Below, one piece after another: positions 50,026-60,761 of a stretch of 64,000 nucleotides of DNA; position 1 is the stretch's first letter, and each line of letters opens with the position of its first letter. The position numbers were made by a program, and so were the translations under genes. The DNA is from DASZQY01 sp035548515. GTDB lineage: Bacteria > Pseudomonadota > Alphaproteobacteria > Rhizobiales > Kaistiaceae. The notes below the pieces were generated by a model. It ran no database searches and was not told the origin of the DNA. It worked only from the letters and a program-made list of their open reading frames with translations. The stretch is from assembly GCA_035548515.1 (NCBI GenBank), contig DASZSW010000022.1, positions 1-64,000 of the forward strand, given 5' to 3'.

Positions 50026-51069
50026 TCAGGTGGTGGCGGCAAACCGCGAGCCGAGATCCGCTTGTTTCTCGAGCCATGGCGGCGTCGGCAGCTTGTGCTC
50101 GCGCAGGAACGCCGGGTTGAACAGCTTCGACTGATAGCGCGTCCCGCCATCGGCAAGAATGGTGACGATCGTCTTGCCGCGGCCGAGGTCGCGCGCAAGA
50201 CGCATGGCGCCGACAATGTTCACGCCGGACGAGCCGCCGACCAGGACGCCTTCGTGCTCGGCGAGGTCGAAGACAGCGGCGACCGCTTCTGTGTCTGGAA
50301 TGATGTAGGCCCTGTCGACTTTCAGCGGCCCGACGATGGGGGTCGAGCGGCCAAGGCCTATACCCTCGGTAATCGATGTTCCAGGCGACGCCTTCGCGTC
50401 GCCGGTGGTGAAGAGGCTGAACATTGCCGCGCCTTCCGGGTCGGCGCAGCCAATGACGATGTCCGGCTTCTGCTGGCGCAGGTGTGCGGTCGTCCCGGCG
50501 AGTGTGCCGCCTGTGCCGATGGCGCATATGAAGGCGTCCAGCTTGCCGTCCGTTTGCTTCCAGATCTCCGGGCCGGTGGTCAGCGTGTGGGCGCGGGCAT
50601 TCTCGAGGTTGTTCCACTGGTCGGCGAAGAGGACGCCACGGGGTTCCGTCTTGCGCAGGTCGTCGGCGAGGCGGCGGGCGACGTGCTGGTAGTTGTCGGG
50701 GTCGCTGTAGGGTTTGGCAGGCACCTCGATCAGAGTTGCGCCCGCGAGCCGCAGGGTGTCTTTCTTTTCCTGGCTCTGCGTGTCCGGGATAACGATGATG
50801 GTGCGATAGCCGCGCGCCTGCGCGACGAGCGCCAGGCCGATGCCGGTGTTACCGGCGGTCCCTTCGACGATCAGACCGCCGGGCTTCAGGTCGCCCGCGG
50901 CCTCTGCCGCGAGGACCATCTGCCGGGCCGGCCGATCCTTCACCGATTGGCCTGGGTTCATGAACTCGGCCTTGCCGAGAATCTCGCAGCCGGTCGCTTC
51001 GGACGCGCGCCGAAGACGGATCAGCGGTGTGTTGCCGATGGCGTCGACGACGGTTTGGCTGATTTGCAT
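50026..51069 (-). CDS. cysK: cysteine synthase A (O-acetylserine sulfhydrylase)
   Basis: 347 residues from ATG 51069. The PLP lysine is in NPGQSVKDRPARQM, the substrate loop is VEGTAGNTGIGLALVAQARGY, and GTGGTLAGTTAHLRQ and GGSSGVNIVGAM complete the fold. Most CysK read EPTSGNTG, while this one has EGTAGNTG, a variant of the cysteine synthase/cystathionine beta-synthase group. It makes cysteine from O-acetylserine and sulfide. It heads a three-gene group with alaX and sseA. A small serine-cysteine module is suggested, though the intergenic gap of 36 bp allows separate starts. Confidence 0.93.
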   Translation of the reverse strand: MQISQTVVDAIGNTPLIRLRRASEATGCEILGKAEFMNPGQSVKDRPARQMVLAAEAAGDLKPGGLIVEGTAGNTGIGLALVAQARGYRTIIVIPDTQSQEKKDTLRLAGATLIEVPAKPYSDPDNYQHVARRLADDLRKTEPRGVLFADQWNNLENARAHTLTTGPEIWKQTDGKLDAFICAIGTGGTLAGTTAHLRQQKPDIVIGCADPEGAAMFSLFTTGDAKASPGTSITEGIGLGRSTPIVGPLKVDRAYIIPDTEAVAAVFDLAEHEGVLVGGSSGVNIVGAMRLARDLGRGKTIVTILADGGTRYQSKLFNPAFLREHKLPTPPWLEKQADLGSRFAATT

Positions 51070-51183
51070 GGCGCGCAAGCTATTCGGCGAGAATGGGCGC
51101 TTCAAGGCGCGCCCCACCGTGTCGGGCGACGCCTGTGGAACGATGTTGCGCGTTTCGCCTCCGCGACGAGTATTCCGTGACCG

Positions 51184-52212
51184 CTATTCGGCGGGCACCA
51201 TCGCCGCGCGCCGCGGCTCCGTCAGCCGCGCCCATTGCGGGCGCTCGAACAGGAAACGAGCGGGCGTATCGCGCACGACCCAGAACAGCACCAGCGGCAG
51301 GATGACTGCGGCGGCGGTCACGATCAGCGACACGGTGCCGAGATCGGAGATGACACCGAATTTGAGCAGGAGGGTCCGCGCCGTCGCCATCGGCAGGAAG
51401 AAGGCGAGGTAGATCACGATGGAGTTGCGGCCGCAGTAGCGCACCGCCGCCATCCAGTCAGACTTGGACAATACGGTTGACAGCGTCACCACCGCAATGG
51501 CGCCGACAAAGCCGAGCGCCAGTCCAATACCGGGCAACTCGGAGTAGCCGCCGAAGACAGCGTACGCCTCGAGCAGAGCCCACACGACCAGGTACGTGAG
51601 CGCCAGCCAGCCGTGCTTCAGGACGGTCGCGGCAAAGCGGAAGATGTACGGCGCGAAGACATAGCCCGAATAGAAGTAGACGAAGCGGGCGGCGAATTCG
51701 TCGGGGATGGTCCAACCGGTGTTGACGCTGGCCATCTCGAGTCCGGCGCCGATCAGCCAGATGATTGGCCACGGCACGCGGCGCGTGAGTTTCACCAGCA
51801 CGAAGAAGATTGGCAGCAGGTAAATGAACCAGATCGTGCCGAACGGATCGATGAAGGCGAGGGCGTACTGCTGGAGGACGTGCGCAGTGCTGCCACCTTC
51901 GCCGGCGATGCTTGGCGCTTTGAAGATGAACTGGATGGTCAGCCACAGCACGTAGAAATAGGCGAAGTGGACGACTTTCTTGTCGAGGTACGTGCGCCAG
52001 TCGCGGTCGATGACGCGCGCCAGGAACAACCCCGAGATCATGAAGAAGTCCGGCATGCGGAAGGGCTTGGCGAACGCGACGACGTACGTCATCCAGCCTG
52101 TTGCATCCGCCGCTTTCTCGACGCCCAGCGTCGAGTGCATCATCACGACCATGATGATGCAGAAGCCCTTGGCGTAGTCGACCCAGGCTACGCGGTTCTC
52201 GTCGGGGATCAT
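51184..52212 (-). CDS. acyltransferase 3 family membrane protein (OatA/ExoZ type)
   Basis: 342 residues from ATG 52212, about ten helices. The N-terminus RVAWVDYAKGFCIIMVVMMHSTLG has the catalytic His and the Y-x-K-G-F motif typical of the ExoZ/NolL group. RMPDFFMISGLFLARV and GTIWFIYLLPIFFVLVKL also fit. These enzymes O-acetylate or O-succinylate a surface polysaccharide or lipid in the membrane. It stands alone on the minus strand 115 bp downstream of cysK. It may decorate the polysaccharide made by the cluster at the left of the window, which is only inference. Confidence 0.85.
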   Translation of the reverse strand: MIPDENRVAWVDYAKGFCIIMVVMMHSTLGVEKAADATGWMTYVVAFAKPFRMPDFFMISGLFLARVIDRDWRTYLDKKVVHFAYFYVLWLTIQFIFKAPSIAGEGGSTAHVLQQYALAFIDPFGTIWFIYLLPIFFVLVKLTRRVPWPIIWLIGAGLEMASVNTGWTIPDEFAARFVYFYSGYVFAPYIFRFAATVLKHGWLALTYLVVWALLEAYAVFGGYSELPGIGLALGFVGAIAVVTLSTVLSKSDWMAAVRYCGRNSIVIYLAFFLPMATARTLLLKFGVISDLGTVSLIVTAAAVILPLVLFWVVRDTPARFLFERPQWARLTEPRRAAMVPAE

Positions 52213-52332
52213 CGTTGCACGCCTCGCCTGCGCTACCCGCTGGACTGTAGGCGGAGGTAGCGCGAGACGCGCCAATTCGATTCTAATTTCATCGATTAGG
52301 GTTAAGCGCGGCGACGCCTGCCGCACCAAAAG

Positions 52333-52370
52333 AAAACGCCCCGCCCGTCGTCAAACGGGCGAGGCGCTTT
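52333..52370 (-). terminator. terminator after the Pro/Thr-rich membrane protein
   Basis: Arms CGCCCCGCCCGT (52337-52348) and ACGGGCGAGGCG (52355-52366) form a stem with one mismatch; leftward it is followed by TTTTCTTTTGG. It lies 24 bp past the stop at 52390. Confidence 0.75.
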
Positions 52371-52389
52371 GGATTTGGCTGTAGTCTGA

Positions 52390-52761
52390 CTACGGCGTCG
52401 TGGTCGCCGGCGGCGTGGTCGTGCCGGAATTGTCAGCCGGCGGCGGCGTGGTTGCCGGCGGGGTCGTCGTGTCCGGGGCCGGGGTCGTCGCGTCGGGAGC
52501 CGGAGTTGTCGCTGCCGGCGGGGTTGTCTCGGCCGGCGGCGTCGGAGCCGGGGCCATCGCGGGCGGCGTCTCAGCCGGCGGAGCCGGAGCCATCGCCGGC
52601 GGCGTGGTGGTCTCGGTCGCGGCGGGCGGCGTCGGAGCCGGGCCCATCCAGGCCTTGGCCGCATAGTAAATCACGCCGAGAACGATGATCGCGACGATGA
52701 TGTAAATGATCGTACGGCTGCCGCCGCCCTGGCTTTGGTTCATTCCGTTGTTCTGTGACAC
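52390..52761 (-). CDS. membrane-anchored Pro/Thr/Ala-rich low-complexity protein
   Basis: 123 residues. A Gln/Asn/Gly N-terminus (MSQNNGMNQSQGGGSRT) is followed by one hydrophobic helix (IIYIIVAIIVLGVIYYAAKAW, residues 18-38), then about 80 residues of imperfect repeats PPA, TTP, APAP, PDATTPAPD. This gives a single-pass anchored tail without a globular domain. I recognise no family. The repetitive, G+C-rich DNA makes it a site where length variation would be easy. ATG 52761 is followed downstream by a strong terminator. Confidence 0.7.
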   Translation of the reverse strand: MSQNNGMNQSQGGGSRTIIYIIVAIIVLGVIYYAAKAWMGPAPTPPAATETTTPPAMAPAPPAETPPAMAPAPTPPAETTPPAATTPAPDATTPAPDTTTPPATTPPPADNSGTTTPPATTTP

Positions 52762-52854
52762 CTAAGGTTCTCCTGTGGTCACTTTTCCAACAACCGCCAG
52801 CCGCTTTCGCCTCAGTCTACCACTGATTGCGGCGCTGGCCGGTACGCAAGAAAC

Positions 52855-52930
52855 TGGCTCCCCGGGCTGGACTCGAACCAGCGACCATTCGATTAACAGT
52901 CGAATGCTCTACCAACTGAGCTACCGGGGA
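52855..52930 (-). tRNA. tRNA-Asn (anticodon GTT)
   Basis: A 76-nt cloverleaf on the minus strand: acceptor TCCCCGG with CCGGGGA, D-arm AGCTCAGTTGGTAGAGC, anticodon stem TTCGA/TCGAA around CTGTTAA giving anticodon GTT, T-arm GGTTCGAGTCC, discriminator G and encoded CCA at 52855-52857. Confidence 0.95.
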
Positions 52931-53058
52931 TCGCGGCGGCCTTGTAGCAAAGCCGTTTCGCGCTTGCAAAGCTGATCGGCGCCTTCTTTTGATGCGTCGT
53001 TGCGGCGCCATTGTGATTGTCACGTGCGCGCCCCATGTTGGACTGATCCGGAACTGGG

Positions 53059-53340
53059 GTGCTTCGTTTGCCCAAGGTGCGCTTTGGCCGCTTCGCAATA
53101 GACCTGCCGCGGAACAGATTCGTCCGTATCGGGCTGGGCGTCGCGCTTGTGCTGGCGGGCGGCCTGTTCGGCTGGCTCCCAATCCTCGGGTACTGGATGG
53201 TGCCGCTGGGTCTCCTGGTCCTCGCCTCCGACAGCGCACCGATTCGCCGCTTCAACCGGCGCATGGCGGTTGCGATCGTTGGCTGGTGGCGAGGCCGCAA
53301 GGCCCGCATCAGACCAGCCGCGCCGGTCAGTCCAGAATAG
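53059..53340 (+). CDS. small two-helix membrane protein
   Basis: 93 residues with a GTG start at 53059 (GGAACTGGG directly upstream). A basic N-terminus (LRLPKVRFGRFAIDLPRNRFVRI) leads to a helix-turn-helix membrane pair (GLGVALVLAGGLFGWLPILGYWMVPLGLLVLASD), then a basic tail with W-W-R-G-R-K. The pattern G-W-L-P-x-L-G-x-W-M-x-P-L-G-L is seen in short hypothetical proteins of Hyphomicrobiales. The function is unknown. The stop overlaps the histidine-phosphatase-like gene by 14 bp, convergent. Confidence 0.65.
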   Translation: MLRLPKVRFGRFAIDLPRNRFVRIGLGVALVLAGGLFGWLPILGYWMVPLGLLVLASDSAPIRRFNRRMAVAIVGWWRGRKARIRPAAPVSPE

Positions 53341-53875
53341 AGCGCAGCCGCCAGCCGCTCCCGTCGCCGTGCAGCGTGACGCGCGCGAGTGGACCGATAT
53401 CCGTCTTCCAGAACGAACCCATCGGCGCGCTGAGCGCGATCGCGACGGCAGCGCGGATCACCGAGGCGTGCGTTACGGCGACGGTGGTGCCTTCGTTGAG
53501 GTCATCCATGAACGCGCGGGTGCGCTCGAACAGCGCCGCTATGGATTCGCCTCCATGCGGCGTCGATGTGGGATCAGCCAGCCATTCGGACAGTACAGCC
53601 GGATGCAGTTCCTTCAGCGTCTTGCCGGTCCATGAGCCGTAGTCGACTTCGCGCAGCAGCGGCTCCACGGTAGCATTGAGCTGCAGCAGCTCGGCCGTCT
53701 GACGCGTGCGCAGTGCAGGGCTGACTACCGCGTTATCCGGGCGCGACAGCTTCAGCTTCTTCGCATCGTCGATGCCGCGCCGTTCAAGCGGCTCGTCGGC
53801 TGGAAATGCTGCGCGTCGATGGGCCGCCGTCGAGGCGGTGCATACAAACAAAAGTCGGATCACGCGCGCCTGCAA
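53327..53875 (-). CDS. histidine-phosphatase-like protein lacking the RHG motif
   Basis: 182 residues of the phosphoglycerate-mutase fold. The second half is intact: NAVVSPALRTRQTAELL, EVDYGSWTGKTLKELHP, PHGGESIAALFERTRAFM and VAVTHASVIRAAVA with the later His. But the N-terminal catalytic motif, normally R-H-G/A, reads VCTASTAAHRRAAFPADEPL, with Thr13 where the phosphate-accepting His is expected. Relatives next to cobalamin genes act as alpha-ribazole phosphatase (CobC); without the His this one may not be active. Start TTG 53875 or GTG 53863. It is divergent from the riboswitch. Confidence 0.75.
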   Translation of the reverse strand: MQARVIRLLFVCTASTAAHRRAAFPADEPLERRGIDDAKKLKLSRPDNAVVSPALRTRQTAELLQLNATVEPLLREVDYGSWTGKTLKELHPAVLSEWLADPTSTPHGGESIAALFERTRAFMDDLNEGTTVAVTHASVIRAAVAIALSAPMGSFWKTDIGPLARVTLHGDGSGWRLRSILD

Positions 53876-53897
53876 TTGACAACGCCCCGCCGGTCAC

Positions 53898-54046
53898 CGC
53901 ATGGTCTAGAGGCAAATTCGCGGGTGCGGAAGCCGGTGTGATTCCGGCACGGTCGCGCCACTGTATTCGCCGAGGCAACTCGCCGGCGAAAGTCAGACCC
54001 TTCCCGCGGACTGATTGCGCTTCGACTGGGACGCGTCATCCCAAGG
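53898..54046 (+). promoter_or_regulatory. cobalamin riboswitch
   Basis: It shows the conserved AdoCbl-riboswitch features in order: GGTGCGGAAGCCGGTG, GATTCCGGCACGGTCGCGCCACTG with the B12 box GCCACTG, then AAGTCAGACCC and a closing GACTGATTG stem. The 3' end runs into the Shine-Dalgarno AAGGAGG of cbtB, so control is probably at translation start as well as transcription. It should repress the cbtBA-cob operon when cobalamin is plentiful. Boundaries are estimated. Confidence 0.93.
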
Positions 54047-54057
54047 AGGAAAACAAG

Positions 54058-54267
54058 ATGACACATGTCGCTTTTGCGCCAGCCATCCGGCCGGTCGCCA
54101 TTCCCGTTCGCGAGATCGTCCCGTGGGCGATCTTTGGCGGACTGCTCGCCGTTATCGCCATCTATTTCGTCGGCGTCGAAGAGGGGGCGCTGTCGATCTT
54201 CAGTGGCATGTACGTGCACGAATTCGTCCACGACGGCCGGCATCTTCTCGGCTTTCCCTGCCACTAG
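54058..54267 (+). CDS. cbtB: CbtB, cobalt transporter subunit
   Basis: 69 residues with one helix (VPWAIFGGLLAVIAIYFVGVE). The C-terminus HEFVHDGRHLLGFPCH is the conserved CbtB His/Cys cluster, suited to bind cobalt ions before transport. CbtA and CbtB were predicted as a cobalt uptake pair because they lie behind B12 riboswitches. The start ATG 54058 follows AAGGAGGA, the first gene after the riboswitch. CbtA follows 13 bp downstream. Biochemistry of the family is thin, so cobalt transport is a prediction. Confidence 0.94.
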   Translation: MTHVAFAPAIRPVAIPVREIVPWAIFGGLLAVIAIYFVGVEEGALSIFSGMYVHEFVHDGRHLLGFPCH

Positions 54268-54280
54268 GGGAGGCGCCACC

Positions 54281-55081
54281 ATGATCGGAAATCTGCTCCT
54301 GCGCGGGATGCTCGTGGGCGTATTTGCCGGCATCCTTGCCTTCGGCTTCGCCAAGGTTTTCGGCGAGCCGCGCGTCGATTCTGCGATCGCATTCGAAGAA
54401 TCGATGCATGCCGACGAGGCGCCTGCTCCGGCGAACGTTTCGCTGCCGGCAAGCGCGTCGACTCCCGCCGACATGTCGATGGCGACCGAGGCTGCGATGC
54501 CGGCCGACCACGCCGACGAGGTTGAGCTGGTCAGCCGGCCGACCCAGGCCGGCATCGGCCTGTTTACCGGCGTGGTGCTCTACAGCGCTGCCTTCGGCGG
54601 TATCTTCGCGCTGGTCTTTGCGTTCGCCTACGGCCGCTTTGGTCCGGCGGATCCGCGCGCGCTGGCGGTGGTGCTGGCGCTCCTCGGCTTCGTCGTGCTG
54701 ATCGTCGTTCCCGACCTCAAGTATCCGGCCAACCCGCCTTCGGTTGGTAACGGCGGGACCATCGGCTACCGCACATGGCTTTTCTTCGGGATGCTGGCGG
54801 CATCGATTGTCGCGGTGGCGGCTGCGATCTGGGTGCGAGCCCGGTTCGTCGACGCTCTCGGCAGTTGGAACGCGACGCTGGTCGCCGGTGCCGCCTTCAT
54901 CGTCGTTGCGGCGATTGCCATGCTGGTCCTGCCCGCGATCAACGAGGTGCCGGAAGGCTTCCCGGCCTCGCTGCTCTGGCAGTTCCGTATCGCATCGCTC
55001 GGCACGCAGGCGGTGTTGTGGACGACGCTCGGGCTTGCGTTCGGTTTGATCGCCGAGCGGAGTCTGGTGCGTACCCGATAG
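54281..55081 (+). CDS. cbtA: CbtA, cobalt transporter membrane subunit
   Basis: 266 residues with five to six helices. The N-terminal helix (LLLRGMLVGVFAGILAFGFAKVFGEP) is followed by a periplasmic loop of about 70 residues (35-100) rich in Ala, Pro, Asp, Met and His. The conserved PDLKYPANPPSVGN and LPAINEVPEGFPASLLWQFR lie in later loops. It acts with CbtB. The long, low-complexity Ala/Asp/Met loop after the first helix is a local feature. Plus strand, behind the riboswitch, and 1 bp upstream of cobU. Confidence 0.94.
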   Translation: MIGNLLLRGMLVGVFAGILAFGFAKVFGEPRVDSAIAFEESMHADEAPAPANVSLPASASTPADMSMATEAAMPADHADEVELVSRPTQAGIGLFTGVVLYSAAFGGIFALVFAFAYGRFGPADPRALAVVLALLGFVVLIVVPDLKYPANPPSVGNGGTIGYRTWLFFGMLAASIVAVAAAIWVRARFVDALGSWNATLVAGAAFIVVAAIAMLVLPAINEVPEGFPASLLWQFRIASLGTQAVLWTTLGLAFGLIAERSLVRTR

Positions 55082-55082
55082 G

Positions 55083-55631
55083 ATGGCGGCCGCTCGCCGC
55101 GTGCTCGTCCTCGGCGGTCAGCGCTCCGGCAAGAGCGCGCACGCCGAGGCACTGGTGCTGGCGAGCGGCCTCGCCCCCGTCTACCTCGCAACGGCGGCGG
55201 CGGGAGATCGCGAGATGGCGGAGCGCATCGCGCTCCATCGCTCGCGTCGCGGGGAGGGGTGGCGAACGGTCGAGGAGCCGCTCGACCTTGCCAGCGCTAT
55301 CGCCCGGGAGTCCGATGCCGGGTACCACGTCCTGGTCGATTGCCTGACGATCTGGGTGAGTAACCTGGTGCTGGCCAATCGCTCCGTCGACGATGAAGCG
55401 TCGCGGTTGGTGGCTGCGCTTGCCGAGACTGGGGGGCCGGTGGTGCTGGTCAGTGGCGAGGTTGGCCTTGGCGTCGTGCCGGGCGATCCGTTGTCGCGCC
55501 GGTTCGCGGACGCGCTCGGAATGTTGAACCAGCGCGTTGCTGCGGCTGTCGACCGCGTCGTGCTCATCGCCGCCGGTTTGCCGCTCGTCCTCAAGTCGGA
55601 ACAACCCAACAGCGAGGCTATCGAGATATGA
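55083..55631 (+). CDS. cobU: adenosylcobinamide kinase / guanylyltransferase (CobU/CobP)
   Basis: 182 residues. The P-loop is LVLGGQRSGKSAHAEAL. The conserved ATAAAGDREMAERIALHRSRRGEGWRTVEEP carries the substrate His that is guanylylated. VLVDCLTIWVSNLV is the Walker B-like motif, with GEVGLGVVPGDPLSRRFADALG near the end. It phosphorylates and then GMP-activates adenosylcobinamide for nucleotide-loop assembly. Its stop overlaps the cobW start by 4 bp, so it is coupled in the cob operon. Confidence 0.96.
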   Translation: MAAARRVLVLGGQRSGKSAHAEALVLASGLAPVYLATAAAGDREMAERIALHRSRRGEGWRTVEEPLDLASAIARESDAGYHVLVDCLTIWVSNLVLANRSVDDEASRLVAALAETGGPVVLVSGEVGLGVVPGDPLSRRFADALGMLNQRVAAAVDRVVLIAAGLPLVLKSEQPNSEAIEI

Positions 55632-56614
55632 ACGCGCCCGCCCGCATCCCCGCCACGATCGTCACCGGATTCCTCGGTGCGGGAAAGACGACGCTGATCC
55701 GCGATCTGATCGCCCGCGCCAGGGGCAGGCGGATCGCGATCATCGTCAACGAATTCGGAGACATGGGCTTCGACGGTTCGCTGCTTGCCGATTGCGGCGA
55801 AGACCATGCGCCCGACGAGATCATCGAACTGACCAACGGCTGCATCTGCTGCACTGTGGCCGACGAATTCCTGCCCACGATCGAAAAGTTGCTCGCGCGC
55901 GATCCGGCGCCGGATCACATTGTCATCGAGACGTCCGGGCTCGCGCTGCCGCAGCCGCTCGTGCGCGCGTTCGCGTGGCCGGGTGTCAGGCATCGCGTTA
56001 CGGTCGATGGCGTCGTGACGGTGGTGGACGCGGCGGCCGTTGCTGCCGGTCGCTTCGCGCCGGATGCGCCAGCGCCCGCCGGGCACGATGATCCCATCGA
56101 AGAGCTGTTCGAGGATCAACTGCGCTGTGCCGATCTTGTGGTGATGAGCAAGGCTGATCTTGTTTCGCCGGAGCAGTTCGCCGAGACCGCGGCGATCGTG
56201 AAACGGGAAGCGCGCGCCGGCACTGGGATAGTGAACGGCCGGGGCGCGCCGGCTGATCTCTTGTTCGGCATCGCGGCTGGTGCGGAAGACGACATGAAGG
56301 GACGCGAAAGCCACCACGACCTCGAGGGCGAGGAGCACGACCACGATGACTTCGATTCGATCGTCGTGCCGGTGCCGGCGGCGACATCGCTCGAGGTGCT
56401 GAAGGCGCGCGTGCTGGATGCCTTGGCCCTGCCGGATGTGCTGCGCGTCAAAGGACGTGTCGCCATCGCCGGCAAGTCCGCGCCCGCGGTGGTTCAGGCA
56501 GTTGGGCCGCGTGTGGAAATCGCTTTCGCGCCGGGCGCGGTCGCGTCCGGTCTGGTTGTCATCGGGCTCAGGACAATGGACCGCGCGGCGATCGAGCGCG
56601 CGCTCGCGGGATAG
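55628..56614 (+). CDS. cobW: CobW GTPase-family metallochaperone
   Basis: 328 residues. The P-loop is VTGFLGAGKTTLIRDL (14-21 core). The zinc/cobalt motif is ELTNGCICCTVADEF, with C-x-C-C. The second half has a His/Asp/Glu loop ESHHDLEGEEHDHDDFDS near 222-240, probably metal-binding, then a C-terminal CobW_C domain (LPDVLRVKGRVAIAGK). CobW delivers cobalt to CobN or CobNST in the aerobic pathway by GTP-gated metal release. It lies 2 bp upstream of cobN, its usual place. Confidence 0.96.
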   Translation: MNAPARIPATIVTGFLGAGKTTLIRDLIARARGRRIAIIVNEFGDMGFDGSLLADCGEDHAPDEIIELTNGCICCTVADEFLPTIEKLLARDPAPDHIVIETSGLALPQPLVRAFAWPGVRHRVTVDGVVTVVDAAAVAAGRFAPDAPAPAGHDDPIEELFEDQLRCADLVVMSKADLVSPEQFAETAAIVKREARAGTGIVNGRGAPADLLFGIAAGAEDDMKGRESHHDLEGEEHDHDDFDSIVVPVPAATSLEVLKARVLDALALPDVLRVKGRVAIAGKSAPAVVQAVGPRVEIAFAPGAVASGLVVIGLRTMDRAAIERALAG

Positions 56615-56616
56615 TC

Positions 56617-60137
<3,521 letters not shown>

Positions 60138-60141
<4 letters not shown>

Positions 60142-60761
60142 CCGATGACATGAGCGAAGCGGAACTCGACGCGCGCCACGCCGAGAAGATGAAGAAGAAG
60201 AAGGCCGCGCGCGACAAGATTCTCGCCACCAAGACGATCGAGAAGGGCCTGCTGATCGTCCACACCGGCAAGGGCAAGGGCAAATCCACGGCGGCGTTCG
60301 GCATGGTGTTCCGCGCGCTCGGTCACGGCATGCCGGTCGCCATCGTTCAGTTCGTCAAGGGCAAGTGGCAGACCGGCGAGCGCGTTGCGCTGGAGAAGTT
60401 CGGCGACCTCGTCTCGATCAACACCATGGGCGAGGGGTTCACCTGGGACACGCAGGACCGGCAGCGAGACATCGCCGCGGCGCACGCGGCATGGGAGCGG
60501 GCGAAGGCGATCATCTCCACTGGGAAGCACAAGGTCGTGCTTCTCGATGAACTGAACATCGTGCTCCGCTACGATTACCTGCCGCTGGCCGAGGTCGTGG
60601 CTTTCCTGCGTGAAGAGAAGCCGGCCGAGGTCCATGTCATCGTGACGGGTCGCAATGCCGCCGACGAACTGATCGAAATCGCCGACCTGGTGACCGAGAT
60701 GGAGGTCATCAAGCATCCGTTCCGCTCTGGCGTGAAGGCGCAGAAGGGCATCGAGTTTTGA
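60138..60761 (+). CDS. cobO: cob(I)yrinic acid a,c-diamide adenosyltransferase CobO
   Basis: 207 residues. The P-loop is LIVHTGKGKGKSTAAFGMVFRALGHG; VQFVKGKWQTGERVAL, GEGFTWDTQDRQRDIAAA, VVLLDELNIVLRYDYL and VIVTGRNAADELIEIADLVTEM complete the family pattern (CobA/BtuR). It attaches the upper adenosyl ligand to corrinoid from ATP. The N-terminus has a Lys-rich stretch (KMKKKKAARDK). It overlaps the end of cobN and the start of cobQ by 4 bp each, so the operon is tightly coupled. Confidence 0.97.
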
